A stretch of DNA of 64,000 nt from Terripilifer sp031921685 (GCF_031921685.1 NZ_JAPDHU010000004.1:434001-498000), one strand, 5' to 3'; shown: positions 34,522 through 43,742, counted from the first letter of the stretch. Notes: a model not told the origin generated them from the letters alone. Numbers and translations are program-made.

Positions 34522-35768
34522 CAGAAAATCCCGATCTGTGGAATGGCGGTGACGAACTGGCCACCCCATCCTCTGATCTTCGCCATCTGTCCGGAAATCT
34601 CCGTCGCCAGATTCCACGGCAGGATCACGAGATAGTCCGGGCGCGTCTCGCCGATACGCTCAGGCGCCAAGATCGGAATATGACTGCCCGGCAGCAGATG
34701 ATTCTGCTTCTCGCGGCTGCGATCATAGACGCAGACGATGTCGGCGTTGCTGACGCCGCAATGATTGAGGAACGTGTTGCCCTTGGCGGCGGCGCCATAG
34801 GCGGCGACCTTCTTGCCCTCGGCTTTTGCCTTGGCGAGGAACGCCAGGAATCCGCGCTTCACCTCGGCGACTTTCGGCGCGAAACCCTCGTAGCCGGCGA
34901 GACTGTCGAGATGCGCTGCCTTTTCCTCGGCTCGAAGATCGCGCAGCCGCTGCGTTTCCTCATGCTGTGCATCGGCGCGGCAGGCGAACAGGCGCAAGGA
35001 CCCGCCATGGGTCGGCAGCTTCTCCACGTCGAAGACACGCAGGCCCGCTTCGGCGAAGACCTTCTCCACGGCGAAGAGCGAGAGATAGGAGAAATGCTCG
35101 TGATAGATCGTGTCGAACTGGATCTCGCGGATCAGGTTCAGCACGTGCGGAAATTCGAAGGTCGAGACGCCCTGTGGCTTCAGGATGGTCGCGAAGCCCC
35201 TGGCGAAATCGAGAATGTCGGGCACGTGCGCAAGCACATTGTTGGCGGCCGTCAGGTCGGCGCTGTGGCCGCGCCGAACCAGGTCTTGTGCGCAAGCTTC
35301 GCCAAAGAAGGCGACGTCCGTTGGCACATCGATGGCGATCGCAGCCTTGGCGACATTGGCGGCCGGCTCGACGCCGAGCACCGGAATACCGGCAGCAACG
35401 AAGTGCTTCAGGAGATAGCCATCGTTGGAGGCGACTTCGACCACGAGCGAATCCTTGCCGAGACCGAAACGCTCGGTCATCGCCTGCGCATAGCGCTTGG
35501 CATGCTCGACCCAGGAATCCGAATAGGACGAGAAATAAGCATAGTCGGAGAAGATCGCATCCGGTGGCACGGAATCATCGACCTGCACTAGAAAGCAGGA
35601 CGGGCAAACGCGCGCATGCAGCGAGAACTTGCGATCCTTGCCGGCATCGACGTCGGCCTGGGTCACATAGGAATTGGCCAAGGGCGTCGGCCCCAGGTCA
35701 ACGAACGTGTGGGTGAGGGGCGTCGCGCAGAAGCGGCAGTTCGGCACGGAGGAAATATCAGCAGACAT
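34521..35768 (-). CDS. Sugar C-methyltransferase (zinc-binding N-terminus, TylC3/NovU type)
   Basis: This 415-residue protein has an N-terminal zinc-binding region with CRFC (residues 11-14) and CPSC (near 54). A SAM-binding domain follows (VVEVASNDGYLLKHF, near 108), then the IYHEHFSYLSL motif near 207 and a C-terminal Rossmann-like domain (AAYGAAAKGNTFLNHCG). This three-part layout is the one of NDP-4-ketosugar C-methyltransferases. It sits between rfbG and rfbC in an overlapping operon, so it probably adds a methyl branch at C3 of the CDP-4-keto-6-deoxyhexose. Other members of the family act on non-methylated substrates, so the product is not certain. Confidence 0.88.
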   Translation of the reverse strand: MSADISSVPNCRFCATPLTHTFVDLGPTPLANSYVTQADVDAGKDRKFSLHARVCPSCFLVQVDDSVPPDAIFSDYAYFSSYSDSWVEHAKRYAQAMTERFGLGKDSLVVEVASNDGYLLKHFVAAGIPVLGVEPAANVAKAAIAIDVPTDVAFFGEACAQDLVRRGHSADLTAANNVLAHVPDILDFARGFATILKPQGVSTFEFPHVLNLIREIQFDTIYHEHFSYLSLFAVEKVFAEAGLRVFDVEKLPTHGGSLRLFACRADAQHEETQRLRDLRAEEKAAHLDSLAGYEGFAPKVAEVKRGFLAFLAKAKAEGKKVAAYGAAAKGNTFLNHCGVSNADIVCVYDRSREKQNHLLPGSHIPILAPERIGETRPDYLVILPWNLATEISGQMAKIRGWGGQFVTAIPQIGIF

Positions 35769-35774
35769 GAATGA

Positions 35775-36851
35775 TCAAAGGTCCGTATAGCGGTCGATTT
35801 GTTGCAGGGTGATGTCGCGCGCATCGGCATCCTGACTGATGGCGCGATACCAGGCGGTCGTCCATTCGAGCAGTCTGTCGCCGGTCAGCCGGTCGGACCA
35901 GCCGAGCGCTTGGCGCGCCTTGCTGGAATCGACAGCGAGCGTCGTCATTTCGATATTGCCATCGAGCGGCACATGCTCCCAGCGCGCTTCGCCGGTGAGC
36001 GAACGCAGCACCGTCTCGGCGATCGCGCCGACGGTGAGGTGCTGTTCCGCTTTCGGTCCGAAGTTGAGGGCACGGGGTAGGGCGTCGCGCTCTTCGACCA
36101 ATTGTTGCGCGTAGACGAAGTAGCCGCACAGGCAGTCGAGCACGTGTTGCCAGGGCCGCGTCGCTTGCGGCATGCGCAAAACCAGTTTTTCGCCGCGCGT
36201 CGCCGCGCGCACGATATCGGGCACGATGCGGTCCATCGCATAGTCGCCGCCGCCGATCACATTGCCGCCGCGCGCCGTGGCGACCTTGACGCCATTCTTC
36301 TCGAAATAGCTCTTGGCGAAAGCCCGCGTGATCAGTTCTGCCGCGGCTTTCGAGGCGGAATAGGGGTCCTTGCCACCGAGCGCGTCCTGCTCGCCGAAGG
36401 CCAGGCCTTGATCGTCGTTGGCATAGACCTTGTCGGAGGTGACGACGAGAACGGCTTCAAGCCCTTCGACCGCGCGCAGGGCGTCAAGCACCATCGCGGT
36501 GCCCAGAACGTTGGTGGAGATCGTATCGACGGGCTCGGCGATCGCGCGCCGCACGATCGGCTGCGCCGCCAGATGCAAAACGATCTGCGGCTGCGCCCGG
36601 GCGACGACGCTTTCCACCATGGAACGGTCGCGCAGATCGCCAACGATCGAGGTGATTTCATCACCGACCTTGGCGAGGTCGAACAAGGATGGATCGGTGT
36701 CGGGCGGCAGCGCGAAGCCGGTAACCTTGGCGCCGAGCTTCGTCAGCCACAGCGCCGCCCAGCTTCCCTTGAAGCCGGTGTGGCCGGTCAGCAGAACGCG
36801 TTTGTTGCGCCAGAAGGCGGGATCGGGCAGCACGGATCGATCGGCGGCCAT
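35775..36851 (-). CDS. rfbG: CDP-glucose 4,6-dehydratase
   Basis: This 358-residue extended SDR enzyme has the NAD motif LLTGHTGFKGSWAALWL near the start, HLAAQP, VTSDKVY and the YSASK (Tyr-x-x-x-Lys) catalytic pair, with LNFGP and WQHVLD as in CDP-glucose dehydratases. It converts CDP-glucose to CDP-4-keto-6-deoxyglucose. ATG at 36851 shares one base with the rfbF stop (TGATG). The order rfbF-rfbG-methyltransferase-epimerase defines the pathway. Confidence 0.93.
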   Translation of the reverse strand: MAADRSVLPDPAFWRNKRVLLTGHTGFKGSWAALWLTKLGAKVTGFALPPDTDPSLFDLAKVGDEITSIVGDLRDRSMVESVVARAQPQIVLHLAAQPIVRRAIAEPVDTISTNVLGTAMVLDALRAVEGLEAVLVVTSDKVYANDDQGLAFGEQDALGGKDPYSASKAAAELITRAFAKSYFEKNGVKVATARGGNVIGGGDYAMDRIVPDIVRAATRGEKLVLRMPQATRPWQHVLDCLCGYFVYAQQLVEERDALPRALNFGPKAEQHLTVGAIAETVLRSLTGEARWEHVPLDGNIEMTTLAVDSSKARQALGWSDRLTGDRLLEWTTAWYRAISQDADARDITLQQIDRYTDL

Positions 36852-37624
36852 CACGCCCACACTTTCCACGGTGGCTTGCCGCTCGACCACAACGTCTCAA
36901 GTTGTGTCTTGTCGCGCAGCGTATCCATCGGCTGCCAGAAGCCGTGATGACGCCAGGCCATCAATTCGTTGGTCGCGGCGAGGGCTTCCAGCGGCTTGCC
37001 TTCCCACGCCATGGAATCCTCTGTAACGAGATCGACCACGTCGGGGTTGAGCACGAAGAAGCCGCCATTGATGAAGGCATTATCGCCCGGCGGCTTTTCG
37101 ACGAATTCGGTTACCTGATCGCCGTTGAAGCGCAGCGCGCCGTAGCGGCCCGGCGGCACGACGGCGGTCAGCGTCGCGCGCTTGCCGTGCTGGCGATGGA
37201 AAGCCACCGTTTTGGCGATGTCGACATTGCCGACGCCATCACCATAGGTGAAGCAGAACGGTTCGTTCGGATCGAGGAAATGTGCCACCCGCTTCAGCCG
37301 TCCGCCGGTCATCGTCTGCTCGCCCGTATCGACCAGCGTCACGCTCCATGGCTCGGCCGTGGTCGAGTGATGGGTGATCGTATTGGCTCGGGCGTCGATG
37401 GTGATGTCGGAATTATGCAGCACGTAATTGGCGAAATATTCCTTGATCATATAGCCGCGGTAGCCAAGGCAGATGATGAAATCATTGATGCCATGATGCG
37501 AATAGATCTTCATGATGTGCCACAAGATCGGCCGTCCGCCGATCTCGATCATGGGCTTGGGGCGCAGGTGGGATTCCTCGGAAATCCGGGTGCCCATGCC
37601 GCCTGCGAGTATGACTGCCTTCAT
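36851..37624 (-). CDS. rfbF: Glucose-1-phosphate cytidylyltransferase
   Basis: This 257-residue nucleotidyltransferase makes CDP-glucose from CTP and glucose-1-phosphate. The LAGGMGTRISEESHLRPKPM signature, YGDGVGNVD (metal-binding Asp), FVEKP and FINGGFFVL segments are all present, and the length is that of the family. It is the first gene of the CDP-sugar operon, transcribed away from the GT61 gene with 113 bp between. Confidence 0.95.
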   Translation of the reverse strand: MKAVILAGGMGTRISEESHLRPKPMIEIGGRPILWHIMKIYSHHGINDFIICLGYRGYMIKEYFANYVLHNSDITIDARANTITHHSTTAEPWSVTLVDTGEQTMTGGRLKRVAHFLDPNEPFCFTYGDGVGNVDIAKTVAFHRQHGKRATLTAVVPPGRYGALRFNGDQVTEFVEKPPGDNAFINGGFFVLNPDVVDLVTEDSMAWEGKPLEALAATNELMAWRHHGFWQPMDTLRDKTQLETLWSSGKPPWKVWA

Positions 37625-37737
37625 GTGTGCGAAAACTCGTTTGAAATTCGAGTTTGTCTATAGCGGCTTGCCCATGCCATTACAAACCGGGCAGGGCGTC
37701 AGCCGGCCGCGAGAGCTTAAGCTAACTGTCTGAATTC

Positions 37738-39003
37738 ATGGCCGGAAAAAAGTCGGTATTACGTCGCACCCTGAATGCGCGCTGGCTCCGCTGGGCTGGC
37801 ACACGGGCGCTCGTGCATATCGTGCCGCCCTTGGGGCGGGCTCTGTCCTTCCCGCTCGTCTCCCGCGCTGCTGTGGATAATGCCGCGCGCGTGATCGAGA
37901 ATATCGCCGAACCCTTCGGTCTTTCGGCCACCCCTGTCGAGGTGGAAACCATCCTGCGGCCGGCCATGGCCAATGACCTGGGCGACACCTCCACCTATCC
38001 CGAAGGCCGCTCGACCCTGTTCACTCAGGCGGCGATTCTCGAAGGCTGCGACATCGCCGGCCACACAAACACGATCCTGCGCCGATCCGATACCGCTCTG
38101 ATGCATTTTCGCGATGGCACGCCCGATTGGAATCTGGCCAAGCCCGTGCGTTTGCGCGAGCGCCATGTTTCGCCCGGCCTCTACACCGTATGTGAGAGCG
38201 GCAGCCATTATTTCCATTTCATCGCGAATGATGTGCTGCCGCTGCTGCATTATCTCGATCATTGGCATCCCAAGGGCGAGATCCTCAACGTCGTGCATTC
38301 CAGCGGCGAAGCGGCCTTCAAGCGCGAGGGATTGCGCGCTTTGGCCGCCGCGTATCCGGATATCCGTCTCGTCGAGATGGAGCGTGATGAAAAGCTCACC
38401 GGTGGTTCGGTGCTCTGGCTCATCCGCATCGCCGCAACCCATGAATGGTTGCCGGTCGATCGGGCGCAGGCGGACCGTTGGCGCGACATTCTCCTCGCAC
38501 ATTATCCGCAACGTGCGACGCCATCGGCCGTCAAGCGGCTCTTTGTTGGGCGGCAGGGCAGCAAGCTGCGGCGGTTGATCAACGAGGACGCGATTGCCGC
38601 CATGCTGGCGGCCGAGGGATTTGAAAGTTTCGCGCCCGATGCCAACGATCAGCGCGGCCAGATCGAGGCATTCCGGGATGCCGACGTCATCGTCGCCGTT
38701 CATGGCGCTGCGCTCACCAATCTGTTGTTTTGCCGGCCGGGCACGCGGGTGGTCGAAATCTTCCCCGAGAACTTCATTAAGAGCCCTTATTTTTGGCTGT
38801 CGCGGCGTTTAGGGCTCGAATATTCCGCCGTTTTCGGCGGCAAGGGCGACTATTGGCAGGCTTTTTCCGTCGATCCGGTGCGCCTTCAGGCCGAAATCCG
38901 GCAGATTCTCGCCGGTTTGCCTCCGGCGGGCGGGTTGAGTAAGGAACCGTCCGCAGCGGCGATGCCCCAAAGATCGAAATTCCCAGCAACGCCGCCGGAT
39001 TGA
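37738..39003 (+). CDS. Glycosyltransferase family 61 protein
   Basis: This 421-residue protein shows the GT61 (DUF563) signatures: SHYFHFIANDVLPLLHYL in the middle and ADVIVAVHGAALTNLLFCRPGTRVVEIFP near residue 320. The family transfers xylose, N-acetylglucosamine or other sugars. It begins a plus-strand run of glycan genes (GT61, GT2, epimerase, CmcI-like, acetyltransferase) and is divergent from the CDP-sugar operon, so both probably build one surface polysaccharide. Confidence 0.85.
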   Translation: MAGKKSVLRRTLNARWLRWAGTRALVHIVPPLGRALSFPLVSRAAVDNAARVIENIAEPFGLSATPVEVETILRPAMANDLGDTSTYPEGRSTLFTQAAILEGCDIAGHTNTILRRSDTALMHFRDGTPDWNLAKPVRLRERHVSPGLYTVCESGSHYFHFIANDVLPLLHYLDHWHPKGEILNVVHSSGEAAFKREGLRALAAAYPDIRLVEMERDEKLTGGSVLWLIRIAATHEWLPVDRAQADRWRDILLAHYPQRATPSAVKRLFVGRQGSKLRRLINEDAIAAMLAAEGFESFAPDANDQRGQIEAFRDADVIVAVHGAALTNLLFCRPGTRVVEIFPENFIKSPYFWLSRRLGLEYSAVFGGKGDYWQAFSVDPVRLQAEIRQILAGLPPAGGLSKEPSAAAMPQRSKFPATPPD

Positions 39004-39009
39004 TGGATC

Positions 39010-39909
39010 ATGGCTGCAATCACCATAGGCGTTCCCGTTTATAATGAGGAAGTTCTGCTGGAGCGGGCGCTGGAAGCGCTGCGCACCCAGCCGTTCACCG
39101 ATATCGAAGTCCTCATTTATGACAACGCCTCCACCGATGCGACGCCGGAAATCGCTCAGCGTTTTGTTATCAGTGATTCGCGTTTTCGCTATTTTCGTCA
39201 GGCCGAAAACCGTGGCGCGCTTTTGAATTTCAATGACGTGCTCAACGCGGCAACGTCGCCTTATTTTCTATGGCGGGCCTGCGATGATCAGGTCGAGCCT
39301 GATTTCGTCGGCAAACTCCATGCGGCGCTCGAAGCCAACCCCGATAAGCTGATGGCGGGGGCGCGTGTCGTTTCCTGCGATCTCGATGGCGCCCATCCGC
39401 GCACGTTTCCCGTGCCGCAGGTCGGGCAGGGCACGGGGCCGCTGACGCGCTGGAAGTTACTCTTCCACTCGCACCCAAGCTGGATCTACTGCCTGTTCCG
39501 TCGCGAGCCTTTGGTGGAACGCATGCGCACGGTGGTGACGCGCTATCGCCATCAGTGGGCGGCCGATCATCTCACTTTGTTTCCCTATCTTTTCGACAAT
39601 ACGGCGCTGGGCGTCGATACGGTGACCTTCAATCAGGTTCTGCGGCGCGTCCGCCCCGGTGGAGCAAAACGTCGTCCACGTGTCGAAGCCGAATTGGCGC
39701 TGATGGAAGATTTGCGCGGCCGCTTTCTCGCGGTGCTGCGCGATGATCTGGCCGAGCGCAAGATCGGCGGCGTGTCCGGCCTGTTCTATCGCTGGATGCT
39801 GTGGGTCTACACGGGCAAACGCGTCTACAAGTTCCGCAAGGTGATCCGCCGCCGCTTCAAGCGCGATGTGCTGGGGATCGCCGAAAAGGGCGGGCTGGTT
39901 TCGCAATGA
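39010..39909 (+). CDS. Glycosyltransferase family 2 protein
   Basis: This 299-residue GT-A glycosyltransferase has the nucleotide-sugar binding start ITIGVPVYNEEVLLERALEAL, DNASTDATPEIAQ near residue 38 and a metal-binding DDQ segment (WRACDDQVEPDF) near residue 93. No membrane segment is visible. It follows the GT61 gene by 6 bp and its stop overlaps the next start (ATGA). The acceptor and donor sugars are unknown. Confidence 0.9.
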   Translation: MAAITIGVPVYNEEVLLERALEALRTQPFTDIEVLIYDNASTDATPEIAQRFVISDSRFRYFRQAENRGALLNFNDVLNAATSPYFLWRACDDQVEPDFVGKLHAALEANPDKLMAGARVVSCDLDGAHPRTFPVPQVGQGTGPLTRWKLLFHSHPSWIYCLFRREPLVERMRTVVTRYRHQWAADHLTLFPYLFDNTALGVDTVTFNQVLRRVRPGGAKRRPRVEAELALMEDLRGRFLAVLRDDLAERKIGGVSGLFYRWMLWVYTGKRVYKFRKVIRRRFKRDVLGIAEKGGLVSQ

Positions 39910-40745
39910 GCGCCGCCGACTTTACCGTTCTTGGCGCTTCGGGCTTCATTGGCAGCGCCCTGGTGCGCTATCTCAGCGATGAGGGCTATGGCGTGCGGGC
40001 GGTCGGACGCCATGATCACGGTGACGGACTGCCGCTCGATGAACCTCTTGGCCATGTCATCTACGCCATCGGGGTCACCGCCGATTTCCGCACGCGCCCC
40101 TTCGACACGATGGAAGCCCATGTGGCGCAGGTCCTCAAACTGTTGCGTCAAGGCACGTTCGCATCGCTGACCTATCTGTCATCGACGCGCGTTTACGAAA
40201 GCAACCAGCGGACGAACGAAGAGGCGGCGATTTCGGTGAGCCCGGCGTCCCCGAGCGCTCTTTACAATATCAGCAAGATTGCCGGCGAAAGCGTCTGTCT
40301 CAACAGCGGCCATCCGGCGGTGCGGATCGTTCGCCTGTCCAATGTGATCGGCGGAAATGGCAAGCAGGATTCGTTTCTCGACCAGTTGTTGCGCGAGGGA
40401 TTGGACAGCGGCGCCATCGCCTTGCGCAGCCATCCGGACTCGGCCAAGGATTATATCGCTCTTGACGATGCGCTGGGCTTGATCGCTGCCATTTCCGAAC
40501 GCGGCCGCCACGCCATCTATAATGTCGCCAGTGGCGTGCAGACGAGCCACCGCCAGGTGCTGGACGTGATCACGCGCCAAACCGGCTGGCCGATCAGAGT
40601 CGACACCAGCGCGGCCCCTACCGATTTCCCGCCGATCGATGTCTCGCGGATCACCACCGAGTTCGGATTTGTGCCGGCTCCTTTCACCGCTTATTTTTCG
40701 GATCATATCAAACGGACGTTGCAGTCCCGGAAGGATCAACAATGA
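39906..40745 (+). CDS. NAD-dependent nucleotide-sugar epimerase/dehydratase
   Basis: This 279-residue extended SDR protein has the VLGASGFIGSALVRYL nucleotide loop, YLSSTRVYE with catalytic Ser, and YNISKIAGE with the Tyr-x-x-x-Lys pair, followed by NVIGGNGKQ and NVASG. It is slightly shorter than GalE. ATG at 39906 overlaps the GT2 stop by 4 bp, and its own stop overlaps the CmcI-like gene by 4 bp. It likely makes an activated sugar for the glycan; the substrate is not deducible. Confidence 0.87.
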   Translation: MSAADFTVLGASGFIGSALVRYLSDEGYGVRAVGRHDHGDGLPLDEPLGHVIYAIGVTADFRTRPFDTMEAHVAQVLKLLRQGTFASLTYLSSTRVYESNQRTNEEAAISVSPASPSALYNISKIAGESVCLNSGHPAVRIVRLSNVIGGNGKQDSFLDQLLREGLDSGAIALRSHPDSAKDYIALDDALGLIAAISERGRHAIYNVASGVQTSHRQVLDVITRQTGWPIRVDTSAAPTDFPPIDVSRITTEFGFVPAPFTAYFSDHIKRTLQSRKDQQ

Positions 40746-41494
40746 CCTATTTCGAAACCACGCCGGGCGCCCATGCCGACTATCGCGAGGAGAAGCGTCA
40801 GCGCATCGGCGCTCTCGCCAAGGATGAAGAATTCCGCCGCCTGTCGAACCAATGGCGGGCCATGGCGCTCGACCGCAAATATATGAACAACTTCTCCTGG
40901 TGGTCGCGTCCGCTGATCCAGCTTCCAGGCGACATGGTCGCCATGCAGGAGATCGTGCTGGCGGTTCAGCCTGACATTATCGTCGAATGCGGCATCGCCC
41001 ATGGCGGCGCCGTGCTGATGTATGCCTCGCTCCTGGAAATGCTGGGCAAAGGCGAGGTGGTCGGTGTCGACGTGGACATCCGCGCCCATAACCGCCAGGC
41101 GATCGAGAGCCATCCGATGGCCAAGCGCGTCACCTTGATCGAAGGCTCGTCGACCGATGCGTCGACCGCCGCCAAGGTGAAGGAGCGGGTGGCCGGCAAG
41201 AAGACGGTGCTGGTCTGCCTCGATTCCAACCACACCCATGATCACGTCTTGAAGGAGCTGGAGCTTTACGCGCCGCTCGTCACCAGCGGCAGCTATTGCG
41301 TCGTCTTCGACACGTTCATCGAAGACATGCCCGACGATTTCGTCTGGACCGACCGGCCATGGAGCAAGGGCGACAATCCGAAGACGGCGATCCACGCCTA
41401 TCTGAAAAGCCATCCGGAATTCGAGATCGACAAGTCGATCGAGGATAAGGTTCTGCTCACCTCGGCGCCGGACGGTTTCCTGCGTCGCAAGTAA
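40742..41494 (+). CDS. CmcI / cephalosporin-hydroxylase family protein, probable sugar methyltransferase
   Basis: This 250-residue protein is of the CmcI family, which has a Rossmann methyltransferase fold. PDIIVECGIAHGGAVLMYASLLEMLG (about 78-103) holds the SAM-binding Gly-rich motif, VVGVDVDIR follows, and VLVCLDSNHTHDHVLKELELYAPLV supplies the metal-binding Asp and His. In polysaccharide loci these proteins are generally O-methyltransferases despite the cephalosporin name. It is in the overlapping glycan operon. Confidence 0.85.
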   Translation: MTYFETTPGAHADYREEKRQRIGALAKDEEFRRLSNQWRAMALDRKYMNNFSWWSRPLIQLPGDMVAMQEIVLAVQPDIIVECGIAHGGAVLMYASLLEMLGKGEVVGVDVDIRAHNRQAIESHPMAKRVTLIEGSSTDASTAAKVKERVAGKKTVLVCLDSNHTHDHVLKELELYAPLVTSGSYCVVFDTFIEDMPDDFVWTDRPWSKGDNPKTAIHAYLKSHPEFEIDKSIEDKVLLTSAPDGFLRRK

Positions 41495-41508
41495 AGCCGG
41501 ACGGGCCC

Positions 41509-42000
41509 ATGATCGAGATCGCCGCCACCGCCCGCGTTTCGCCGCTCGCCGATATCGAGGATTCGGTGCGCGGCACGCGGATAGTCATCGGCGATCATGC
41601 GGTCATCGATTCTTTTGTGAAGGTGAAGCCTGCCGGCGGGACGGGCGATCTCGTCATCGGGCCGCGCACGGTGATCAATTCCGGCTGCGTGCTCTATACC
41701 GGCAACGGCATCATCATTGGCGCCGATTGCGCGGTGGCTGCCAATTGCACCTTCGCACCGACCAATCATAACTATATCCGCCGCGATGTGCCGTTTAACC
41801 GGCAGGGCTTTCTGCAGTCGCGGGGCGGCATCGTTATCGAGGACGACGTCTGGATCGGCGCCAATTGCGTCTTGCTGGACGGAACGGTGATTCGGCAGGG
41901 TGCTGTGATCGGCGCCGGTTCCCTGGTGCGCGGCGAGGTTGAGGCCTACTCGATCATGGCGGGCAATCCGCTGCGGCGAATCGGTTGGCGCGGGAACTGA
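41509..42000 (+). CDS. Left-handed beta-helix O-acetyltransferase
   Basis: This 163-residue protein has hexapeptide repeats ([LIV]-G-x4) through its whole length (IVIGDHAVID, LVIGPRTVIN, IIIGADCAVA, VWIGANCVLLD, AVIGAGSLV), the catalytic-His loop TNHNY near residue 86 and the usual ending GNPLRRIG. It likely acetylates a sugar of the surface polysaccharide. It is the last gene of the plus-strand glycan run, 14 bp after the CmcI-like gene. Confidence 0.9.
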   Translation: MIEIAATARVSPLADIEDSVRGTRIVIGDHAVIDSFVKVKPAGGTGDLVIGPRTVINSGCVLYTGNGIIIGADCAVAANCTFAPTNHNYIRRDVPFNRQGFLQSRGGIVIEDDVWIGANCVLLDGTVIRQGAVIGAGSLVRGEVEAYSIMAGNPLRRIGWRGN

Positions 42001-42487
42001 GGGAAGAAGCGGTCCCAAAGCGGGGCCGCGGGTTCGTTGGTTGGCGGGTGAACCACGCGGCCCCTTTGGCGGTGTTATGTCAGCGGGCTTTGGGGACGGG
42101 GTTGTTCCCGCTGACAGAGGCATCCTTGCACGGGGCCACCTAAGCGACGGTTGGGTCGACCTCGGGCGAGGCGTTAAGACCTGGCAATCTTAATAAGGGG
42201 TTAAAATGCTCGCCGGCAGGCGGGGCGGCCGGCTTTCGCAGGAAAGCTGCGACCTTCCAGCGCAGGCTCGGCCAAAAGTTAACAAAACCGGGTGCAAGTC
42301 ACGCGATAAATTAACCACACTTGCTACCTTTAATCCGGTGTGTCCAAGTTAGGATTTCGGTAAGTATCGAAATTAACTAGATTTCTTCCGCAATATCCGA
42401 CAGTGAAATGACGCTGGACCGTCGAATCCCGTCTGGCGCGTGACGAGTGTCAGTGTTAATGCAGGCGCGGTTAGTTTGAAGGGACTC
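42001..42487. other. 487-bp gene-free region: two hairpins, then a CtrA-type box
   Basis: No supported gene occurs here. Two strong inverted repeats come first: a bulged stem of about 13 bp (42016-42030 with 42056-42068, CAAAG-C-GGGGCCGCG) and a perfect 9-bp one (GTCAGCGGG 42079-42087, CCCGCTGAC 42107-42115). Neither is followed by a T run. A TTAA-N7-TTAA box and several TTAAC words follow at 42190-42390. A 48-codon open frame starts at 42206 behind AAGGGG but has no recognisable protein character. Confidence 0.5.
42190..42204. promoter_or_regulatory. CtrA-type box TTAA-N7-TTAA upstream of the Wza gene
   Basis: TTAA (42190-42193), TAAGGGG, TTAA (42201-42204) matches the full alphaproteobacterial CtrA consensus, 284 bp before the exporter start. 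CtrA controls cell-cycle-linked genes including envelope and capsule functions. The distance is long and the AAGGGG could instead be a ribosome site for a small frame. Confidence 0.4.
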
Positions 42488-43696
42488 ATGAGAGTATTTG
42501 GTCTGCTTGTTGTAGCCGTCGCACTGGCGGGCTGCTCTTCTTCGAATCCAACCGCTGGCCCGAGCGCGGAGGAGGTCATGGCACAGTCCACGGCCCCCGT
42601 GTTGACCGCCGAAGGGCAGGTCTCTGGGCCAGTGACGCGTTATGAACTCGTCGATGTCAGCGACTCGGTGCTCGCCAGCTTGGCCCGCCGGGGTCCCGAC
42701 AGCCTGCGCAGCAGTTTTGGCGATTACCGCCCCTCAGCCGAGCCGACGATCGGTGTTGGCGACTATATTTCCGTGACGATCTGGGAAGCGGCCCCCGGCG
42801 GTCTGTTCTCCGGTCCCGCGGTTCTGGGCCCGGTCAATGCCGGCTCCAAGAGCGCCACCATGCCGGATCAGCCGGTTGGCCGTGACGGCTCGATTACTGT
42901 CCCCTATGCCGGGCGCATTCATGTCGCCGGCCAGTTCCCCCGAAACGTCGAAAAGACCGTCGAGCGGGCGCTTGAAGGCAAGGCGATCCAGCCGCAGGTC
43001 ATCGTCAACATTACCCGGCCGGTCAGCAGCTCCGTGACGATCACCGGCGAAGTCGCCGGTGGCGCCCGCGTGCCGCTGAGCGTGCGCGGCGACAAGATTC
43101 TCGACGTGATCGCCACGGCCGGCGGTCTGCGTGGCCCATCCTACGAGACGTTCGTGCAGTTGACCCGCGGCAGTCGCACGGCGCGCGTTCCGTTCACGCG
43201 CGTCATGAACGACCCGCGCGAGAACATTTATCTGCGCCCCGACGACGTGTTGGCCGTGCTGCGTGAACCGCAATACTTCATGGCGGTCGGCGCGACCGGT
43301 GCCAATGCGCAGGTTCCGTTCGAAGCCGGTGGCGTGACCTTGTCGCAGGCGATCGCCAAGGTCGGTGGTATTCAGGACTTCCGCGCCGATCCGAAAGGCG
43401 TGTTCGTCTTCCGCTACGAGCCGGATGCCGTTGCCCGTCTCATCCGTCCTGGCAGCCCGCTGCTGGGGCAGGGCGCGGTGCCGATCGTCTATCGAATCGA
43501 CATGAGCGACGCCAACAACATCTTCCTGGCGCAGCGGTTCCGCATGTTCCATCGCGACGTGTTGTACATCTCGAACTCGCCGAACTACGACACCCGCAAG
43601 ACGCTGGATATGATCAACGCGGCTCTGACGCCGGTGGCGAATATCGCCTCGGTCGCCTCGAGCGGTGCGGCGGTCTACAACATCACGCGCCGATAA
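42488..43696 (+). CDS. Wza-type outer-membrane polysaccharide export lipoprotein
   Basis: This 402-residue lipoprotein has a lipobox VALAGC near residue 15 (signal peptide 1-14). A Poly_export domain follows (IGVGDYISVTIWEAAPGG, DGSITVPYAGRIHVAG), then SLBB-type repeats (VSSSVTITGEVAGGARVPL, YFMAVGATGANAQVPFEAGGVTLSQAIAKVGG). It would form the outer-membrane channel for polysaccharide secretion. ATG at 42488 is preceded by GAAGGGACTC; a GTG further up is less likely. No Wzc-type co-polymerase lies in the window. A hairpin terminator follows. Confidence 0.92.
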   Translation: MRVFGLLVVAVALAGCSSSNPTAGPSAEEVMAQSTAPVLTAEGQVSGPVTRYELVDVSDSVLASLARRGPDSLRSSFGDYRPSAEPTIGVGDYISVTIWEAAPGGLFSGPAVLGPVNAGSKSATMPDQPVGRDGSITVPYAGRIHVAGQFPRNVEKTVERALEGKAIQPQVIVNITRPVSSSVTITGEVAGGARVPLSVRGDKILDVIATAGGLRGPSYETFVQLTRGSRTARVPFTRVMNDPRENIYLRPDDVLAVLREPQYFMAVGATGANAQVPFEAGGVTLSQAIAKVGGIQDFRADPKGVFVFRYEPDAVARLIRPGSPLLGQGAVPIVYRIDMSDANNIFLAQRFRMFHRDVLYISNSPNYDTRKTLDMINAALTPVANIASVASSGAAVYNITRR

Positions 43697-43742
43697 GCGC
43701 GGTGGCGACCGGCCTGGGCCGGTCGCCTGTTCCAACGAAAGT

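Noticed and set aside
40742..41494. Cephalosporin hydroxylase as a functional name
   Set aside because: The family name is historical. The fold is of a methyltransferase and the gene lies in a polysaccharide locus, so antibiotic synthesis is unlikely.
42206..42352. 48-codon plus-strand frame with AAGGGG upstream
   Set aside because: The purine run is also explained by the TTAA-N7-TTAA box, the peptide is low-information, and codon use is unlike the neighbours. It is not listed as a gene.
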